From Deltaproteobacteria bacterium HGW-Deltaproteobacteria-4 (GTDB lineage: Bacteria; Desulfobacterota; Desulfuromonadia; Desulfuromonadales; UBA2197), in NCBI GenBank assembly GCA_002841765.1, contig PHAV01000001.1:232607-296606 (forward strand): a stretch of DNA of 64,000 bases, given 5' to 3'. Both the position numbers and the translations under genes were made by a program. The notes beneath the pieces were generated by a model, which saw nothing but the letters and a program-made list of their open reading frames with translations, made no database searches and was not told the DNA's origin. This document shows positions 32,259 through 40,489 of the stretch, in pieces (the first letter of the stretch is position 1; the number at the start of each line of letters is the position of its first letter).

Positions 32259-32909
32259 ATGAAAAAAAACTGCCAATTTTTTCTTTGCTGTTTCTTCTTT
32301 TTTGCTTTGTCCTCCCCACTCTGGGCACAAAACCCCGGTCCTTATCTTGGTGTCTTTGTCGGTGGGCAGTTCTTGGCACCGTCGGATAACTCTGATAACC
32401 TTGGCACCTTTAATCTTGAATACCGGCCGGCGCCGAGCGGCAGCATCGTCCTTGGCTGGGAGTTGGAGCCGGGAAGCGATATCGGTGAAGGGCGGGTTGA
32501 ACTCGAATATACGCGGCGCAGCAATCGTCTTGATCAGGCTGAGTTTGGCGACGGTAAGGTTGCCGCTGATGGTGATGTCATCGCCGACAGCCTCCTTGTT
32601 AATGCCTTTGGTGTCTATCGCAGCAAGAGTGTCTGGACGCCCTATCTGGGGGCCGGTCTCGGTATCGCTCGGATCACTTCTGCGGATTTGAATGTGACCG
32701 GCCAACCCCTGAGCGATGACGACGCCCTGGTCTTTGCTTATCAGTTCGGAGTCGGGGCAGATATCGCAATAACTGACTCGCTGACTCTCGATCTTGGTTA
32801 TCGACTCTTCAGGACCGCAAAAGCGAAGTTAGAGGAAGCCAACGGCGAAGAATTCAGGATGGAATATTTGAGTCACAGCGCCTTGATCGGGTTGCGTTTG
32901 AGTTTTTAG
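32259..32909 (+). CDS. Outer-membrane beta-barrel protein (OmpA/OmpX-like)
   Basis: This 216-residue protein has an N-terminal signal peptide with an unusually Phe/Cys-rich core, cleaved probably after LWA at residue 23. Alternating-hydrophobic strands follow: GPYLGVFVGGQF, GRVELEYTRRS, WTPYLGAGLGIARI, DLGYRLFRT. The terminal SALIGLRLSF ends in Phe, the usual signal for BAM-dependent insertion. Size suggests an 8-stranded barrel. It follows the Big_2 lipoprotein by 33 bp, so the two may be co-expressed. No specific function can be assigned. Confidence 0.78.
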   Translation: MKKNCQFFLCCFFFFALSSPLWAQNPGPYLGVFVGGQFLAPSDNSDNLGTFNLEYRPAPSGSIVLGWELEPGSDIGEGRVELEYTRRSNRLDQAEFGDGKVAADGDVIADSLLVNAFGVYRSKSVWTPYLGAGLGIARITSADLNVTGQPLSDDDALVFAYQFGVGADIAITDSLTLDLGYRLFRTAKAKLEEANGEEFRMEYLSHSALIGLRLSF

Positions 32910-32920
32910 CGACTGTCCCC

Positions 32921-32948
32921 TTGAAGTAACCACTTCTTCGGTTAGAAT
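32921..32948 (+). promoter_or_regulatory. Probable promoter of the hydBGDA operon
   Basis: TTGAAG (32921-32926) and TAGAAT (32943-32948) with a 16-bp spacer lie 30 bp before hydB. Moderate match to consensus. Confidence 0.45.
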
Positions 32949-32977
32949 TATTGTTTTCCGGCTGTGGAGGCTTACTG

Positions 32978-33928
32978 ATGGATGGGTTTTCTGACGTAAA
33001 ATCATTTTACGTACGTTTTGTCAAAAGTTTACAACCGGCATGGACCGTTATTCGCCCTGTCGTCGCTGCAGATGGAGTCTGTCGCCTGCAAGAATTGAGT
33101 GATGGCGCCGACGGTTCTTGCTCCTGCCTGCCGTTAATCCCCCTGAAGAAAATCCTTCTCCCCCCTAAAGAGCTGCTCTGGAAACAATCGGAGGATGGTT
33201 CACCCGTTTCGTTCTCTCCTGCCAATATTGCCCTTATCGATGTTGCTCCTTGTGACCTTTATGCCCTGGACTATCTCGATCAGGCATATGCCGAGGACTC
33301 TTTTTACCAGCAACGTCGCCGCAACCTTTTGGTGATCGGTCGCGCCTGTTCCCCTTCGTCCTCTTGCCAGTGCCCTCCCCATGCCGCTCCCCCTCCCTTT
33401 GATCTCTTCTTTGCCGATAATGATATCTGGAGCGGTTCTGAACAGGGTGAAAAAGTTCTCCAGGATTTTAGTGGTGCTGTGACGTCAAAAGTTTTACCCG
33501 AGACGTATTGGGCGGGACAGAAAACGCTGCCGACAAAGATTGCCGCGCGATTTTTGCAGAGTGTCGATAATCCTGTCTGGGCAGAGGTGGCAAGTCGCTG
33601 TTTGTCCTGTGGCGCCTGTTCCGCTGTCTGCCCGACTTGTGCCTGCTACGATATTGTCGATGAAGTGGCTCTGAGTGGCGTGATCCGGCGGCAACGGGTC
33701 TGGGACAACTGTTTCTTTCGCGATCACGGATTGGTGGCAGGGGGCCATAACTTCCGTCCAGATCGTACTGCCCGCTTGCGTTTCCGTTTTGAACACAAAT
33801 ATCTTGGCTTTGGAGAACAGCGTGGCATTATTTCCTGTGTCGGCTGCGGGCGTTGTCAGCAGATCTGTCCGGTCGGGATCGATCTGGCGCAGATTCTCGA
33901 CCAGTTGCCGTTAGAGGAGGAAGAGTGA
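32978..33928 (+). CDS. hydB: Group 3b [NiFe] hydrogenase, beta (iron-sulfur) subunit HydB
   Basis: HydB carries electrons between the hydrogenase dimer and the flavin subunit in the cytosolic NADP-linked sulfhydrogenase. The 316-residue protein ends with two [4Fe-4S] motifs, CLSCGACSAVCPTC and CVGCGRCQQICP. Its N-terminal half resembles the HydB/AsrA domain, including IALIDVAPCDLYALDYLD and a CQCPPH block. ATG 32978 is 7 bp after GGAGG and is preferred to the in-frame TTG at 32951. The stop overlaps hydG. Confidence 0.88.
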   Translation: MDGFSDVKSFYVRFVKSLQPAWTVIRPVVAADGVCRLQELSDGADGSCSCLPLIPLKKILLPPKELLWKQSEDGSPVSFSPANIALIDVAPCDLYALDYLDQAYAEDSFYQQRRRNLLVIGRACSPSSSCQCPPHAAPPPFDLFFADNDIWSGSEQGEKVLQDFSGAVTSKVLPETYWAGQKTLPTKIAARFLQSVDNPVWAEVASRCLSCGACSAVCPTCACYDIVDEVALSGVIRRQRVWDNCFFRDHGLVAGGHNFRPDRTARLRFRFEHKYLGFGEQRGIISCVGCGRCQQICPVGIDLAQILDQLPLEEEE

Positions 33929-34749
33929 TCGATTTTATTCCACAGACGGCGCGCCTTGAAGCTATTGAGCCCGATGTCCCCGACAACCATCTCTTCTTCT
34001 TCCGCCTGCCGCAACCGCTGGCCATCGCCCCCGGTCAATTCGTCGAACTGTCGTTACCGGGGATTGGGGCCTTTCCGGTTTCGGGAGCAACCTGGCCGAC
34101 CAATGACCTGTTGCCGCTCTGTATTCGTCGTGCCGGGCGGGTCACCTCAGCCCTTTATCGCTTACCGGTCGGTGCTACTCTCGGCATTCGTGGCCCCTTT
34201 GGTCGCGGCTTTCCCGTAGAAAACTTTCCGGGGAAGGATGTTCTTTTGATCGCCGGCGGGTTGGGGATTGTGCCGCTGCGGACACTGCTGCACTGGCTCC
34301 TTGCCCATCGGGGAGAAATAGGCGAGCTGACAGTTCTATATGGGAGTTATGATGCCGCGCGACTCCTCTTTCGTCGCGAGTTGGAGGCCTTGGCGGCGGC
34401 CGGGACAATTCGTCTGGCCTTCTCCGTCGATGCTCCCGGTGAAGACCCGCGTGGCGCAGGAGCCATTCCCTGTCGCTTCGGCGTGGTCGGCGACCTCTTG
34501 GCTGATATCGATTTCAATCCGTCGACAACCGTTGCGGCGGTGTGCGGACCACCGGTCCTTTATGCACATGTTCTCGAAAGGCTGGCCGCCGCCGGTGTCC
34601 TGCCGGATCGCATCTATGCCACCCTTGAGAGAAGAATGAAGTGTGGAGTCGGCCAGTGTTGCCACTGTGTCATTGCCGGGGTCTATATCTGTTGTCAGGG
34701 GCCGGTCTTTTCTCTGGAAGAATTGCGCATGATGCCGGAGGCGATCTGA
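33925..34749 (+). CDS. hydG: Group 3b [NiFe] hydrogenase, gamma (FAD/NAD(P)-binding) subunit HydG
   Basis: HydG is a ferredoxin-NADP reductase-like subunit that exchanges electrons with NAD(P)H. The 274-residue protein has an FAD domain (PGQFVELSLPG, PLCIRRAG), an NAD(P)-binding domain (LLIAGGLGIVPLRTLL) and a C-terminal [2Fe-2S] site CGVGQCCHC...CC, as in PyrK/AsrB relatives. The start is GTG 33925, overlapping the hydB stop (GTGA) and preceded by GAGGAGGAAG. The longer frame from 33853 is inside hydB and is not real. Confidence 0.88.
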   Translation: MIDFIPQTARLEAIEPDVPDNHLFFFRLPQPLAIAPGQFVELSLPGIGAFPVSGATWPTNDLLPLCIRRAGRVTSALYRLPVGATLGIRGPFGRGFPVENFPGKDVLLIAGGLGIVPLRTLLHWLLAHRGEIGELTVLYGSYDAARLLFRRELEALAAAGTIRLAFSVDAPGEDPRGAGAIPCRFGVVGDLLADIDFNPSTTVAAVCGPPVLYAHVLERLAAAGVLPDRIYATLERRMKCGVGQCCHCVIAGVYICCQGPVFSLEELRMMPEAI

Positions 34750-34750
34750 G

Positions 34751-35497
34751 ATGAGAGAGAAATTGCACATCGCTTACCAGCGCTATACTTCCTGCGGTGG
34801 CTGTCAACTGACCCTTCTCAATTGCGAACGGGAGTTACCACTTGTCGAAAAGTTTTTTAACATTGACGAGTTTCCGATGCTCAGTTCGAGCAACGATAGC
34901 GATTGCTCCCTTGATGTTGCTTTTGCAGAAGGCTCGATTACCTCGCTGGAGGCGTTGCAACGACTGCTGACGCTGCGGCGTCGTGCCAGGGTTTTGATCG
35001 CGGTCGGTGCTTGTGCCCTCAGTGGTGGCGTCAATGCCCTAGCCGAAGGTCGGGAAATACTCCTTGCGGATATCTATGGTGGAGAAACTTTATCATCGGA
35101 GACCTTCCCGGCGCAGCCGATTGCCAATTTTGTCCGGGTGGATGGAGAAATTCCCGGTTGCCCGCCGGAGGGGAGCGATTATCTCCGATTACTCGGGGTT
35201 CTCCAGCAGGGGGGACTCCCCGCTGAATATGCCGTGCCGGTCTGTATGGAATGTCGTTTGCGGGAAAATCGCTGCCTGCTCATCGATGGCAAGCAGCCCT
35301 GTCTCGGGCCTGTGACCCGCGGCGGTTGTCTGGCGCGCTGCCCCTCTTATGGTGCCATCTGCGAAGGCTGCCGTGGCGAGGTCCCGGAAGCGAATTTTGC
35401 TGAGCACTTTCAGCTGCTGCTTCAAACCGGTTTAACCGCCACAGAGGTGCGCGGGCGCTTGCAGCGCTTTTTCTGGAGGAATGATGAAGGTTATTAG
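34751..35497 (+). CDS. hydD: Group 3b [NiFe] hydrogenase, delta (small) subunit HydD
   Basis: The small subunit holds the iron-sulfur relay next to the NiFe site. The 248-residue protein has SCGGCQLTLLNCE for the proximal cluster, VGACALSGG, DGEIPGCPPE, and a Cys-rich C-terminus (CMEC, NRC, PCLG, GGC, RCPSYG, CEGC) for medial and distal clusters. It has no Tat signal, consistent with a cytosolic group 3 enzyme. It starts one base after hydG and overlaps hydA by 14 bp. Confidence 0.9.
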   Translation: MREKLHIAYQRYTSCGGCQLTLLNCERELPLVEKFFNIDEFPMLSSSNDSDCSLDVAFAEGSITSLEALQRLLTLRRRARVLIAVGACALSGGVNALAEGREILLADIYGGETLSSETFPAQPIANFVRVDGEIPGCPPEGSDYLRLLGVLQQGGLPAEYAVPVCMECRLRENRCLLIDGKQPCLGPVTRGGCLARCPSYGAICEGCRGEVPEANFAEHFQLLLQTGLTATEVRGRLQRFFWRNDEGY

Positions 35498-36719
35498 TAT
35501 CGAACCGCTCACTCGCGTTGAAGGGCACGGGCGTGTCGATCTGCATGTGCAGGATGGTCGTTTGCAACGGGTGCAGCTCGCCCTGCTCGAAGCGCCACGC
35601 CTCTTTGAAGGTTTGGTGCGCAATCGCTCTTTGCAAGAGATTCCCGCCCTAGTCTGCCGCATCTGTTCTATATGTTCCGCGGTACATCGTATTGCCGCGG
35701 CGACGGCCCTTGAAAATGCATTGCAGCTGACTATCCCACCGTTGGCCGTGAAGATTCGTGAGTTACTCCTTCTCGGTGGCCACATTGAAAGCCATGCCTT
35801 ACACCTCTTTTGCCTGATTTACCCTGATTTGCGCGCAGCAGAAAGTATTCTAACCCTGCTCGCCCAGGGTGAACCGAGCCTCAAGGCCGGACTCGAACTC
35901 AAACGCCTCGGCAACCGGATACAGGAAGTCGCCGGTGGGAGGGCGATTCATCCGGTCAATATTGAAGTCGGCGGAATTGTCGCAGCTCCACATCCCCCGG
36001 CCCTGCAAGCCCTCCTTGCCGAGATCGAAGCGATGCAGGGGCAGCTGGATGGGATGTTGCAACCTTTCAGAGTGGGATGTTATCCGCCCGCTGCGCCGGT
36101 CATTGCTCCGCGCCTGACGGTTGCGGTCAGTGCTCAGTTTACTCTGCAAGGGGATTCGCTCTCCCTCCCGGATGGTCGGATTCTCCCCGCTGACGCTTAT
36201 CCAGGTTTACTTAAGGAGAGATCGCTCCCTTGGTCGAATGCCAAGAGTCCGTCCACGGAGATCTTCTTCACCGGTGCGCTCGCCCGGCAAGAAGCTCATC
36301 ATAAGCTGCAAGGGCGAGAATATGCGCCGGGGGTGGCGGGGATCCATGCCAACAACGTCGCCCAGGCCGATGAGCTCATTTGGGCCCTGGAACGCAGTCG
36401 GACTCTGATCCTTGATTTACTGGCAATGAGCGGAGCTGAAACCGGCAGCGTACCTGTCCCTATGAGAGCCGGAACCGGAACCGCAGTGATCGAAGCGCCG
36501 CGCGGTATTTTGATCCATCACTATGTGGTGGACGATCGCGGAAAAATCGTGACGGCCGACATCGTCACCCCCACCGCCATTAATCAAAGGGGCATCGAAG
36601 CGCAACTCCTTGCGGACCTAAAAGACACCCCGGAAGCTGATCTTAATGAATCGGCCCAGCGTATTGTCCGCGCCTTCGATCCCTGTATCTCCTGCGCGGT
36701 GCATATCCTCAAAGTTTGA
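35484..36719 (+). CDS. hydA: Group 3b [NiFe] hydrogenase, alpha (large, catalytic) subunit HydA
   Basis: HydA carries the NiFe(CN)2CO active site. The 411-residue protein has the N-terminal motif RICSICSAVH (Cys61/Cys64) and the C-terminal DPCISCAVH (Cys401/Cys404) that bind nickel. The L1 motif has Ser where many hydrogenases have Gly; group 3b enzymes are, as I recall, of this form. Only four residues (ILKV) follow the last His. To my knowledge the Pyrococcus enzyme also loses a four-residue tail on maturation, so this is a normal processing tail. Starts 35481 and 35484 are both possible. No hyp or protease genes are adjacent. Confidence 0.9.
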   Translation: MKVISIEPLTRVEGHGRVDLHVQDGRLQRVQLALLEAPRLFEGLVRNRSLQEIPALVCRICSICSAVHRIAAATALENALQLTIPPLAVKIRELLLLGGHIESHALHLFCLIYPDLRAAESILTLLAQGEPSLKAGLELKRLGNRIQEVAGGRAIHPVNIEVGGIVAAPHPPALQALLAEIEAMQGQLDGMLQPFRVGCYPPAAPVIAPRLTVAVSAQFTLQGDSLSLPDGRILPADAYPGLLKERSLPWSNAKSPSTEIFFTGALARQEAHHKLQGREYAPGVAGIHANNVAQADELIWALERSRTLILDLLAMSGAETGSVPVPMRAGTGTAVIEAPRGILIHHYVVDDRGKIVTADIVTPTAINQRGIEAQLLADLKDTPEADLNESAQRIVRAFDPCISCAVHILKV

Positions 36720-36747
36720 CGGCGGCGGACCGGGGTTTGGCGAGTAT

Positions 36748-36773
36748 TAAACGGTTGATTTCACCGTTTTTTT
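36748..36773 (+). terminator. Intrinsic terminator after hydA
   Basis: AAACGGT (36748-36754) pairs with ACCGTTT (36762-36768) and runs into a long T-tract. It overlaps the putative leuC promoter. Confidence 0.7.
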
Positions 36774-36782
36774 TGTATATAA
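36754..36782 (+). promoter_or_regulatory. Probable promoter of leuCD embedded in the hydA terminator
   Basis: TTGATT (36754-36759) and TATAAC (36777-36782) with a 17-bp spacer lie about 42 bp before leuC. The -35 element falls in the terminator loop and the spacer contains the T-tract, so hyd read-through and leuC initiation may compete. Confidence 0.5.
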
Positions 36783-36823
36783 CGAACGGCAAGTTATCAG
36801 CTAAGGAAAGGATACTTTGATTC

Positions 36824-38104
36824 ATGGGAAAGACCATTGCGGAAAAGATCTTTGCTGCACATCTGCGCGATGAACCGTTTCCGGGGGCGAAAGTTCTCAG
36901 TCTCGATCGCGTACTTTGTCACGAAATAACCACTCCGGTAGCGATTGCCGACCTTGAGGCGCGGGGCAAGGACCGCGTCTTCGATCGTACCAAGATCAAG
37001 GCGGTGATCGATCACGTCACCCCGGCCAAGGATAGCAAGACCGCCCTGCAAGCCAAGATGCTGCGGGATTGGGCGCGCCGGCACGAAATTACTGATTTCT
37101 TCGATGTCGGTCATAATGGCGTCTGCCACGCCATCTTCCCGGAAAAGGGCTATATCCGCCCCGGTTTTACGGTGATTATGGGCGATTCTCATACCTGCAC
37201 GCACGGCGCGTTCGGCGCCTTTGCCGCCGGGGTCGGGACGACCGACCTTGAAGTCGGCATCCTTAAGGGCGTCTGCGCCTTTCGCGAGCCGGCTACGATT
37301 CGTATTAATCTGATCGGGACCTTGCAACCGAAAGTCTATGCCAAGGATGTCATCCTCTTTGTCATCGGCCAGCTCGGCGTCAATGGTGCCACCGATCGCG
37401 TCATCGAATTCCGCGGTCCGGTCATCGAGGCGATGAGCATGGAGTCGCGCATGACTCTATGCAACATGGCGATCGAAGCCGGCGGCACCAGCGGCATCTG
37501 TCTGCCCGACATGACGACCGTCGATTACCTCTGGCCCTTTATCTTCGGCGAATTTGCCAGTCGCGAAGCCGCTCTTGCTGATTACAAGCAGTGGTGGTCG
37601 GATGATGATGCCGTGTATGAAAAGACCCTCGATTTCGACATCTCCACCCTCGAACCGATGGTGACTTTCGGCTTCAAGCCGGATTGCGTCAAACCGGTGC
37701 GGGAGATGGCCGGGGCGCCGGTCGATCAGATCTACATCGGCACCTGTACCAATGGCCGCATCGAAGATCTGCGCGAAGCCGCCGCCATTCTCAAAGGGAG
37801 AACGATCTCTGCCAATGTGCGCGGGATTGTTTCGCCGGCCACGCCGAAGATTTTTCAGCAGGCGATGCAAGAAGGGATTATCGAGATCTTCATGAGCGCC
37901 GGTTTCTGTGTCACCAATCCGACCTGCGGTGCTTGTCTGGGGATGAGCAACGGTGTTCTCGCCGAGGGCGAAGTCTGTGCTTCGACCAGCAATCGCAACT
38001 TTAACGGACGGATGGGGAAGGGGGGGATGGTCCATTTGATGAGTCCCGCTACCGCCGCCGCTACGGCCCTTACCGGGGTTCTGACCGACCCTCGCACGAT
38101 TTGA
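36824..38104 (+). CDS. leuC: 3-isopropylmalate dehydratase large subunit
   Basis: LeuC, with LeuD, isomerises 2- to 3-isopropylmalate using a [4Fe-4S] cluster. The 426-residue length is that of the shorter archaeal-like LeuC/HacA class. Visible motifs are DHVTPAKDSKTA, GDSHTCTHGAFGAFAAGVG (cluster Cys), IGTCTNGRIEDL and NPTCGACLGMSNGVLA (the remaining cluster Cys pair). AAAGGA precedes the ATG at slightly long spacing. leuD follows after 28 bp. Confidence 0.95.
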   Translation: MGKTIAEKIFAAHLRDEPFPGAKVLSLDRVLCHEITTPVAIADLEARGKDRVFDRTKIKAVIDHVTPAKDSKTALQAKMLRDWARRHEITDFFDVGHNGVCHAIFPEKGYIRPGFTVIMGDSHTCTHGAFGAFAAGVGTTDLEVGILKGVCAFREPATIRINLIGTLQPKVYAKDVILFVIGQLGVNGATDRVIEFRGPVIEAMSMESRMTLCNMAIEAGGTSGICLPDMTTVDYLWPFIFGEFASREAALADYKQWWSDDDAVYEKTLDFDISTLEPMVTFGFKPDCVKPVREMAGAPVDQIYIGTCTNGRIEDLREAAAILKGRTISANVRGIVSPATPKIFQQAMQEGIIEIFMSAGFCVTNPTCGACLGMSNGVLAEGEVCASTSNRNFNGRMGKGGMVHLMSPATAAATALTGVLTDPRTI

Positions 38105-38132
38105 TGTCACTCTGCTACCGGGAGCCACTTCT

Positions 38133-38663
38133 ATGAAAAAGCACTTTACTGGACCGGCAATCTTTCTCGACCGTTCCGATATCAACACCGATGAAATCAT
38201 CCCGGCCAAATATCTGACCGAGGTGACCAAGGACGCCCTGAAACCGTATATCCTCGAAGATCTCAAGCTTGAAGGGTTTGACCCGAACGGGGCGACGTTA
38301 AAGAATGCCAAGGTGGTCATCACCCGCGCCAACTTTGGCTGTGGTTCATCGCGCGAGCATGCCCCCTGGGTCTTTGAAGTCAACGACATTCACACCATCA
38401 TTGCCGAGAGTTATGCCCGCATCTTCCGGCAGAATATGTTCAACGGCGGCATGCTTGCCATCGAACTTCCCAAGGAAGAGATTGAGCGCCTCTTTATCCT
38501 GAAGGCCCAAGGGGCGGTGGAGATTGCCGTTGATCTTGACAAACAGGTCATTACCGCTGCCGCCGGGCAGCAGTGCATCGCCATTCCATTTGAGCTCAGT
38601 CCCTTTGATAAAGCGCTGGTCGCCGCCGGAGGTTGGGTCGATTTTGCCGACGCCCGTTATTAA
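38133..38663 (+). CDS. leuD: 3-isopropylmalate dehydratase small subunit
   Basis: LeuD contributes the swivel domain that sets substrate specificity of the isomerase. The 176-residue protein has RSDINTDEIIPAKYLTEV at the N-terminus and ANFGCGSSREHAPW with the substrate-binding loop. It pairs with the upstream leuC. leuB (3-isopropylmalate dehydrogenase) is not next to it or elsewhere in the window. Confidence 0.94.
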   Translation: MKKHFTGPAIFLDRSDINTDEIIPAKYLTEVTKDALKPYILEDLKLEGFDPNGATLKNAKVVITRANFGCGSSREHAPWVFEVNDIHTIIAESYARIFRQNMFNGGMLAIELPKEEIERLFILKAQGAVEIAVDLDKQVITAAAGQQCIAIPFELSPFDKALVAAGGWVDFADARY

Positions 38664-38685
38664 GGTTCTTCTGAATAGCGTTGCT

Positions 38686-38720
38686 GAAGAGGTCGGGATC
38701 TTTCCGGCCTCTTCGGTTTT
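38686..38720 (+). terminator. Probable intrinsic terminator after leuD
   Basis: GAAGAGG (38686-38692) pairs with CCTCTTC (38708-38714), extended inward by CGG/CCG, followed by GGTTTTC. The U-tract is short. Confidence 0.5.
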
Positions 38721-38741
38721 CTGTGTTGTAGTGAGCCGGCA

Positions 38742-39668
38742 ATGACGGCGCGGATGAACAGTGCAGCCGACCCGTCTGATCGCCATGGCGTCATCGTCGC
38801 CCATTATGGGGTCGCTGTTGAAGTGGCTTTTGCCGATGGCGAACGCTGTGCAGTACGGGTCAAGCGCCGCTCCGGGCATGTGATTGGTGACGAAGTCGTC
38901 ATCAAGGGCGAAGTGCTGCGGCGTTTACCACGGCGCACCGAACTGCGCCGGCGTGATGCTACCGGACATATCCACCTTCTCGCCGCCAATCTCGATCTCC
39001 TCGGTATCGTCGTTGCCCCCTTGCCGATCTCTCCCCCCAATTTCCTGGATCGCGCCATCGTCGCCGCCCGCGCTGCCGACCTCACCCCTTTTCTTGTCGT
39101 CAATAAAGTCGATCTCGACAGCGAGGCGCTCCTTGCTGCTTTGCGTACCACCTATACCGCGTCTCTCCCCATCTTCCCCTTGAGTGCCGCCAGCGGCGTC
39201 GGACTTGAGCCACTGCGGGCTTTTTTCAGTTCTGGCCATCGCGGTGCCTTTGTCGGCACCACCGGCGTCGGCAAGAGCTCGCTGCTCAATGCGCTATGTC
39301 CAGCCATCGATCTCCGTGTCGGTGAGCTCAATGATTACAATGACAAGGGGTGTCATACTACGACCGTTTCGACGCTGCATCTCCTTCCCGATGGCGGTGA
39401 GCTTGTCGACACCCCCGGTTTTCAGGACTTTGGCATGGTGGCGATCTCGGCGCAGGAACTGGCTGCTTACTTTCCCGGTTTTGAAGAGAACGGCGTCAAC
39501 ACCTGCCGTTTCCGCAATTGCCGGCATCGTAGCGAGCCGCGTTGTGCAGTCATCGCCCGCGTCGAGCAAGGGGAGGTTGCGGCCGAGCGCTACCACACCT
39601 ATCTGGAACTTCTGGACGAAGTCGAAGCGAGTGAAGTTGATGACCGCCAGCGCAGCTGGAAGGATTGA
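38742..39668 (+). CDS. rsgA: Small ribosomal subunit biogenesis GTPase RsgA
   Basis: RsgA is a circularly permuted GTPase that helps mature the 30S subunit. In the 308-residue protein the order is OB-fold, then G4 (VVNKVDL), G1 (GTTGVGKSSLLNAL, near 171), G2-like T-rich loop (KGCHTTT) and G3 (VDTPGFQDFG). A C-terminal zinc site follows (CRFRNCRHRSEPRCAV). The permuted order is diagnostic. Length is normal. It is not obviously in an operon with leuD because a hairpin intervenes. Confidence 0.95.
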   Translation: MTARMNSAADPSDRHGVIVAHYGVAVEVAFADGERCAVRVKRRSGHVIGDEVVIKGEVLRRLPRRTELRRRDATGHIHLLAANLDLLGIVVAPLPISPPNFLDRAIVAARAADLTPFLVVNKVDLDSEALLAALRTTYTASLPIFPLSAASGVGLEPLRAFFSSGHRGAFVGTTGVGKSSLLNALCPAIDLRVGELNDYNDKGCHTTTVSTLHLLPDGGELVDTPGFQDFGMVAISAQELAAYFPGFEENGVNTCRFRNCRHRSEPRCAVIARVEQGEVAAERYHTYLELLDEVEASEVDDRQRSWKD

Positions 39669-39674
39669 TAGTCG

Positions 39675-39759
39675 ACCACCCCTAACCCCTCCTTGAATAA
39701 GGAGGGGGACTATAAGCTTTATGCTCCCCTCCTTTGTTAAGGAGGGGCTGGGGGTGGTG
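39675..39759. repeat. Imperfect palindromic repeat (MITE/REP-like)
   Basis: An 85-bp inverted repeat has outer arms ACCACCCC and GGGGTGGT. The inner arms are C/T-rich then A/G-rich (CCCCTCCTT...AAGGAGGGG twice), around a central ACTATAAGCTTTAT. The whole unit could form a long hairpin. Sequences of this kind recur in many genomes as small non-autonomous repeats. No second copy is present in this window. Confidence 0.6.
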
Positions 39760-39792
39760 AGGTTTCATTCCCAAATCTAAAAGGTTAACTTT

Positions 39793-40476
39793 ATGGCTCT
39801 CCCCTGGAAGATCATCGACAGTGTTGCTACGGAAGACGAGGGAAACCTGCAACTCCGGCAACGCGGCGCCAAGGATTTCCTGATCACCATCGGCACGCAA
39901 GTCTTGATGAACAGTTCGGCACACCGCTCGGAAGTTGCCCTCGGCCAGCTTGCCTGTGAGCAACTGCGGCAACATCCCTGTCCGCGGATTCTGGTGGGTG
40001 GGCTGGGGATGGGCTTTACCCTGCGCAGTGTCCTGGATCATCTCCCTGCTAGCGCGCAGGTGGTGGTGGCGGAGTTGAATCCGGTCGTGGTGCAGTGGTG
40101 TCAGGGGCCGTTGGCGATATTGACCGATGGCGCGGTCAACGATCCGCGTGTGATCGTCGAGATCGGCGATGTCGCGGCCCTGATCAAACGTTCTGTTATT
40201 GCTGCCGGAGAAGCAGGTTTTGATGCCATCGTTCTCGACCTTTATCGCGGCCCGCACTTTTACGCCGACGCCGAGAATGATCCCCTTTACGGCAACAAGG
40301 CGATTCAAGTCACTCGTTTGGCGCTCAAACCGGGCGGGGTATTGGCGGTCTGGGGAGAGAATTATGACGAGCGTTTTGAGCAGCGACTGCGCAAAGCTGG
40401 TTTTACGGTGACGGTGCAGCGCCCCGGTAAAGGGGGGCTGCGTCATGCGGTCTTTGTGGCACTACGAGGGCGTTGA
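39793..40476 (+). CDS. Spermidine synthase-like class I methyltransferase-fold protein
   Basis: This 227-residue protein has the Rossmann fold of the spermidine synthase/SAM-methyltransferase group. Motif I is ILVGGLGMGFTLRSVL (near residue 65), then VVVAELNPVVVQWC and DAIVLDLYRGPHF. It lacks the N-terminal beta-strand domain of true aminopropyltransferases, so polyamine synthesis is doubtful. Similar proteins are annotated as spermine synthase-like. The substrate is unknown. It lies between a palindromic repeat and the convergent gltX. Confidence 0.75.
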   Translation: MALPWKIIDSVATEDEGNLQLRQRGAKDFLITIGTQVLMNSSAHRSEVALGQLACEQLRQHPCPRILVGGLGMGFTLRSVLDHLPASAQVVVAELNPVVVQWCQGPLAILTDGAVNDPRVIVEIGDVAALIKRSVIAAGEAGFDAIVLDLYRGPHFYADAENDPLYGNKAIQVTRLALKPGGVLAVWGENYDERFEQRLRKAGFTVTVQRPGKGGLRHAVFVALRGR

Positions 40477-40489
40477 TAAGGAGAGATCC

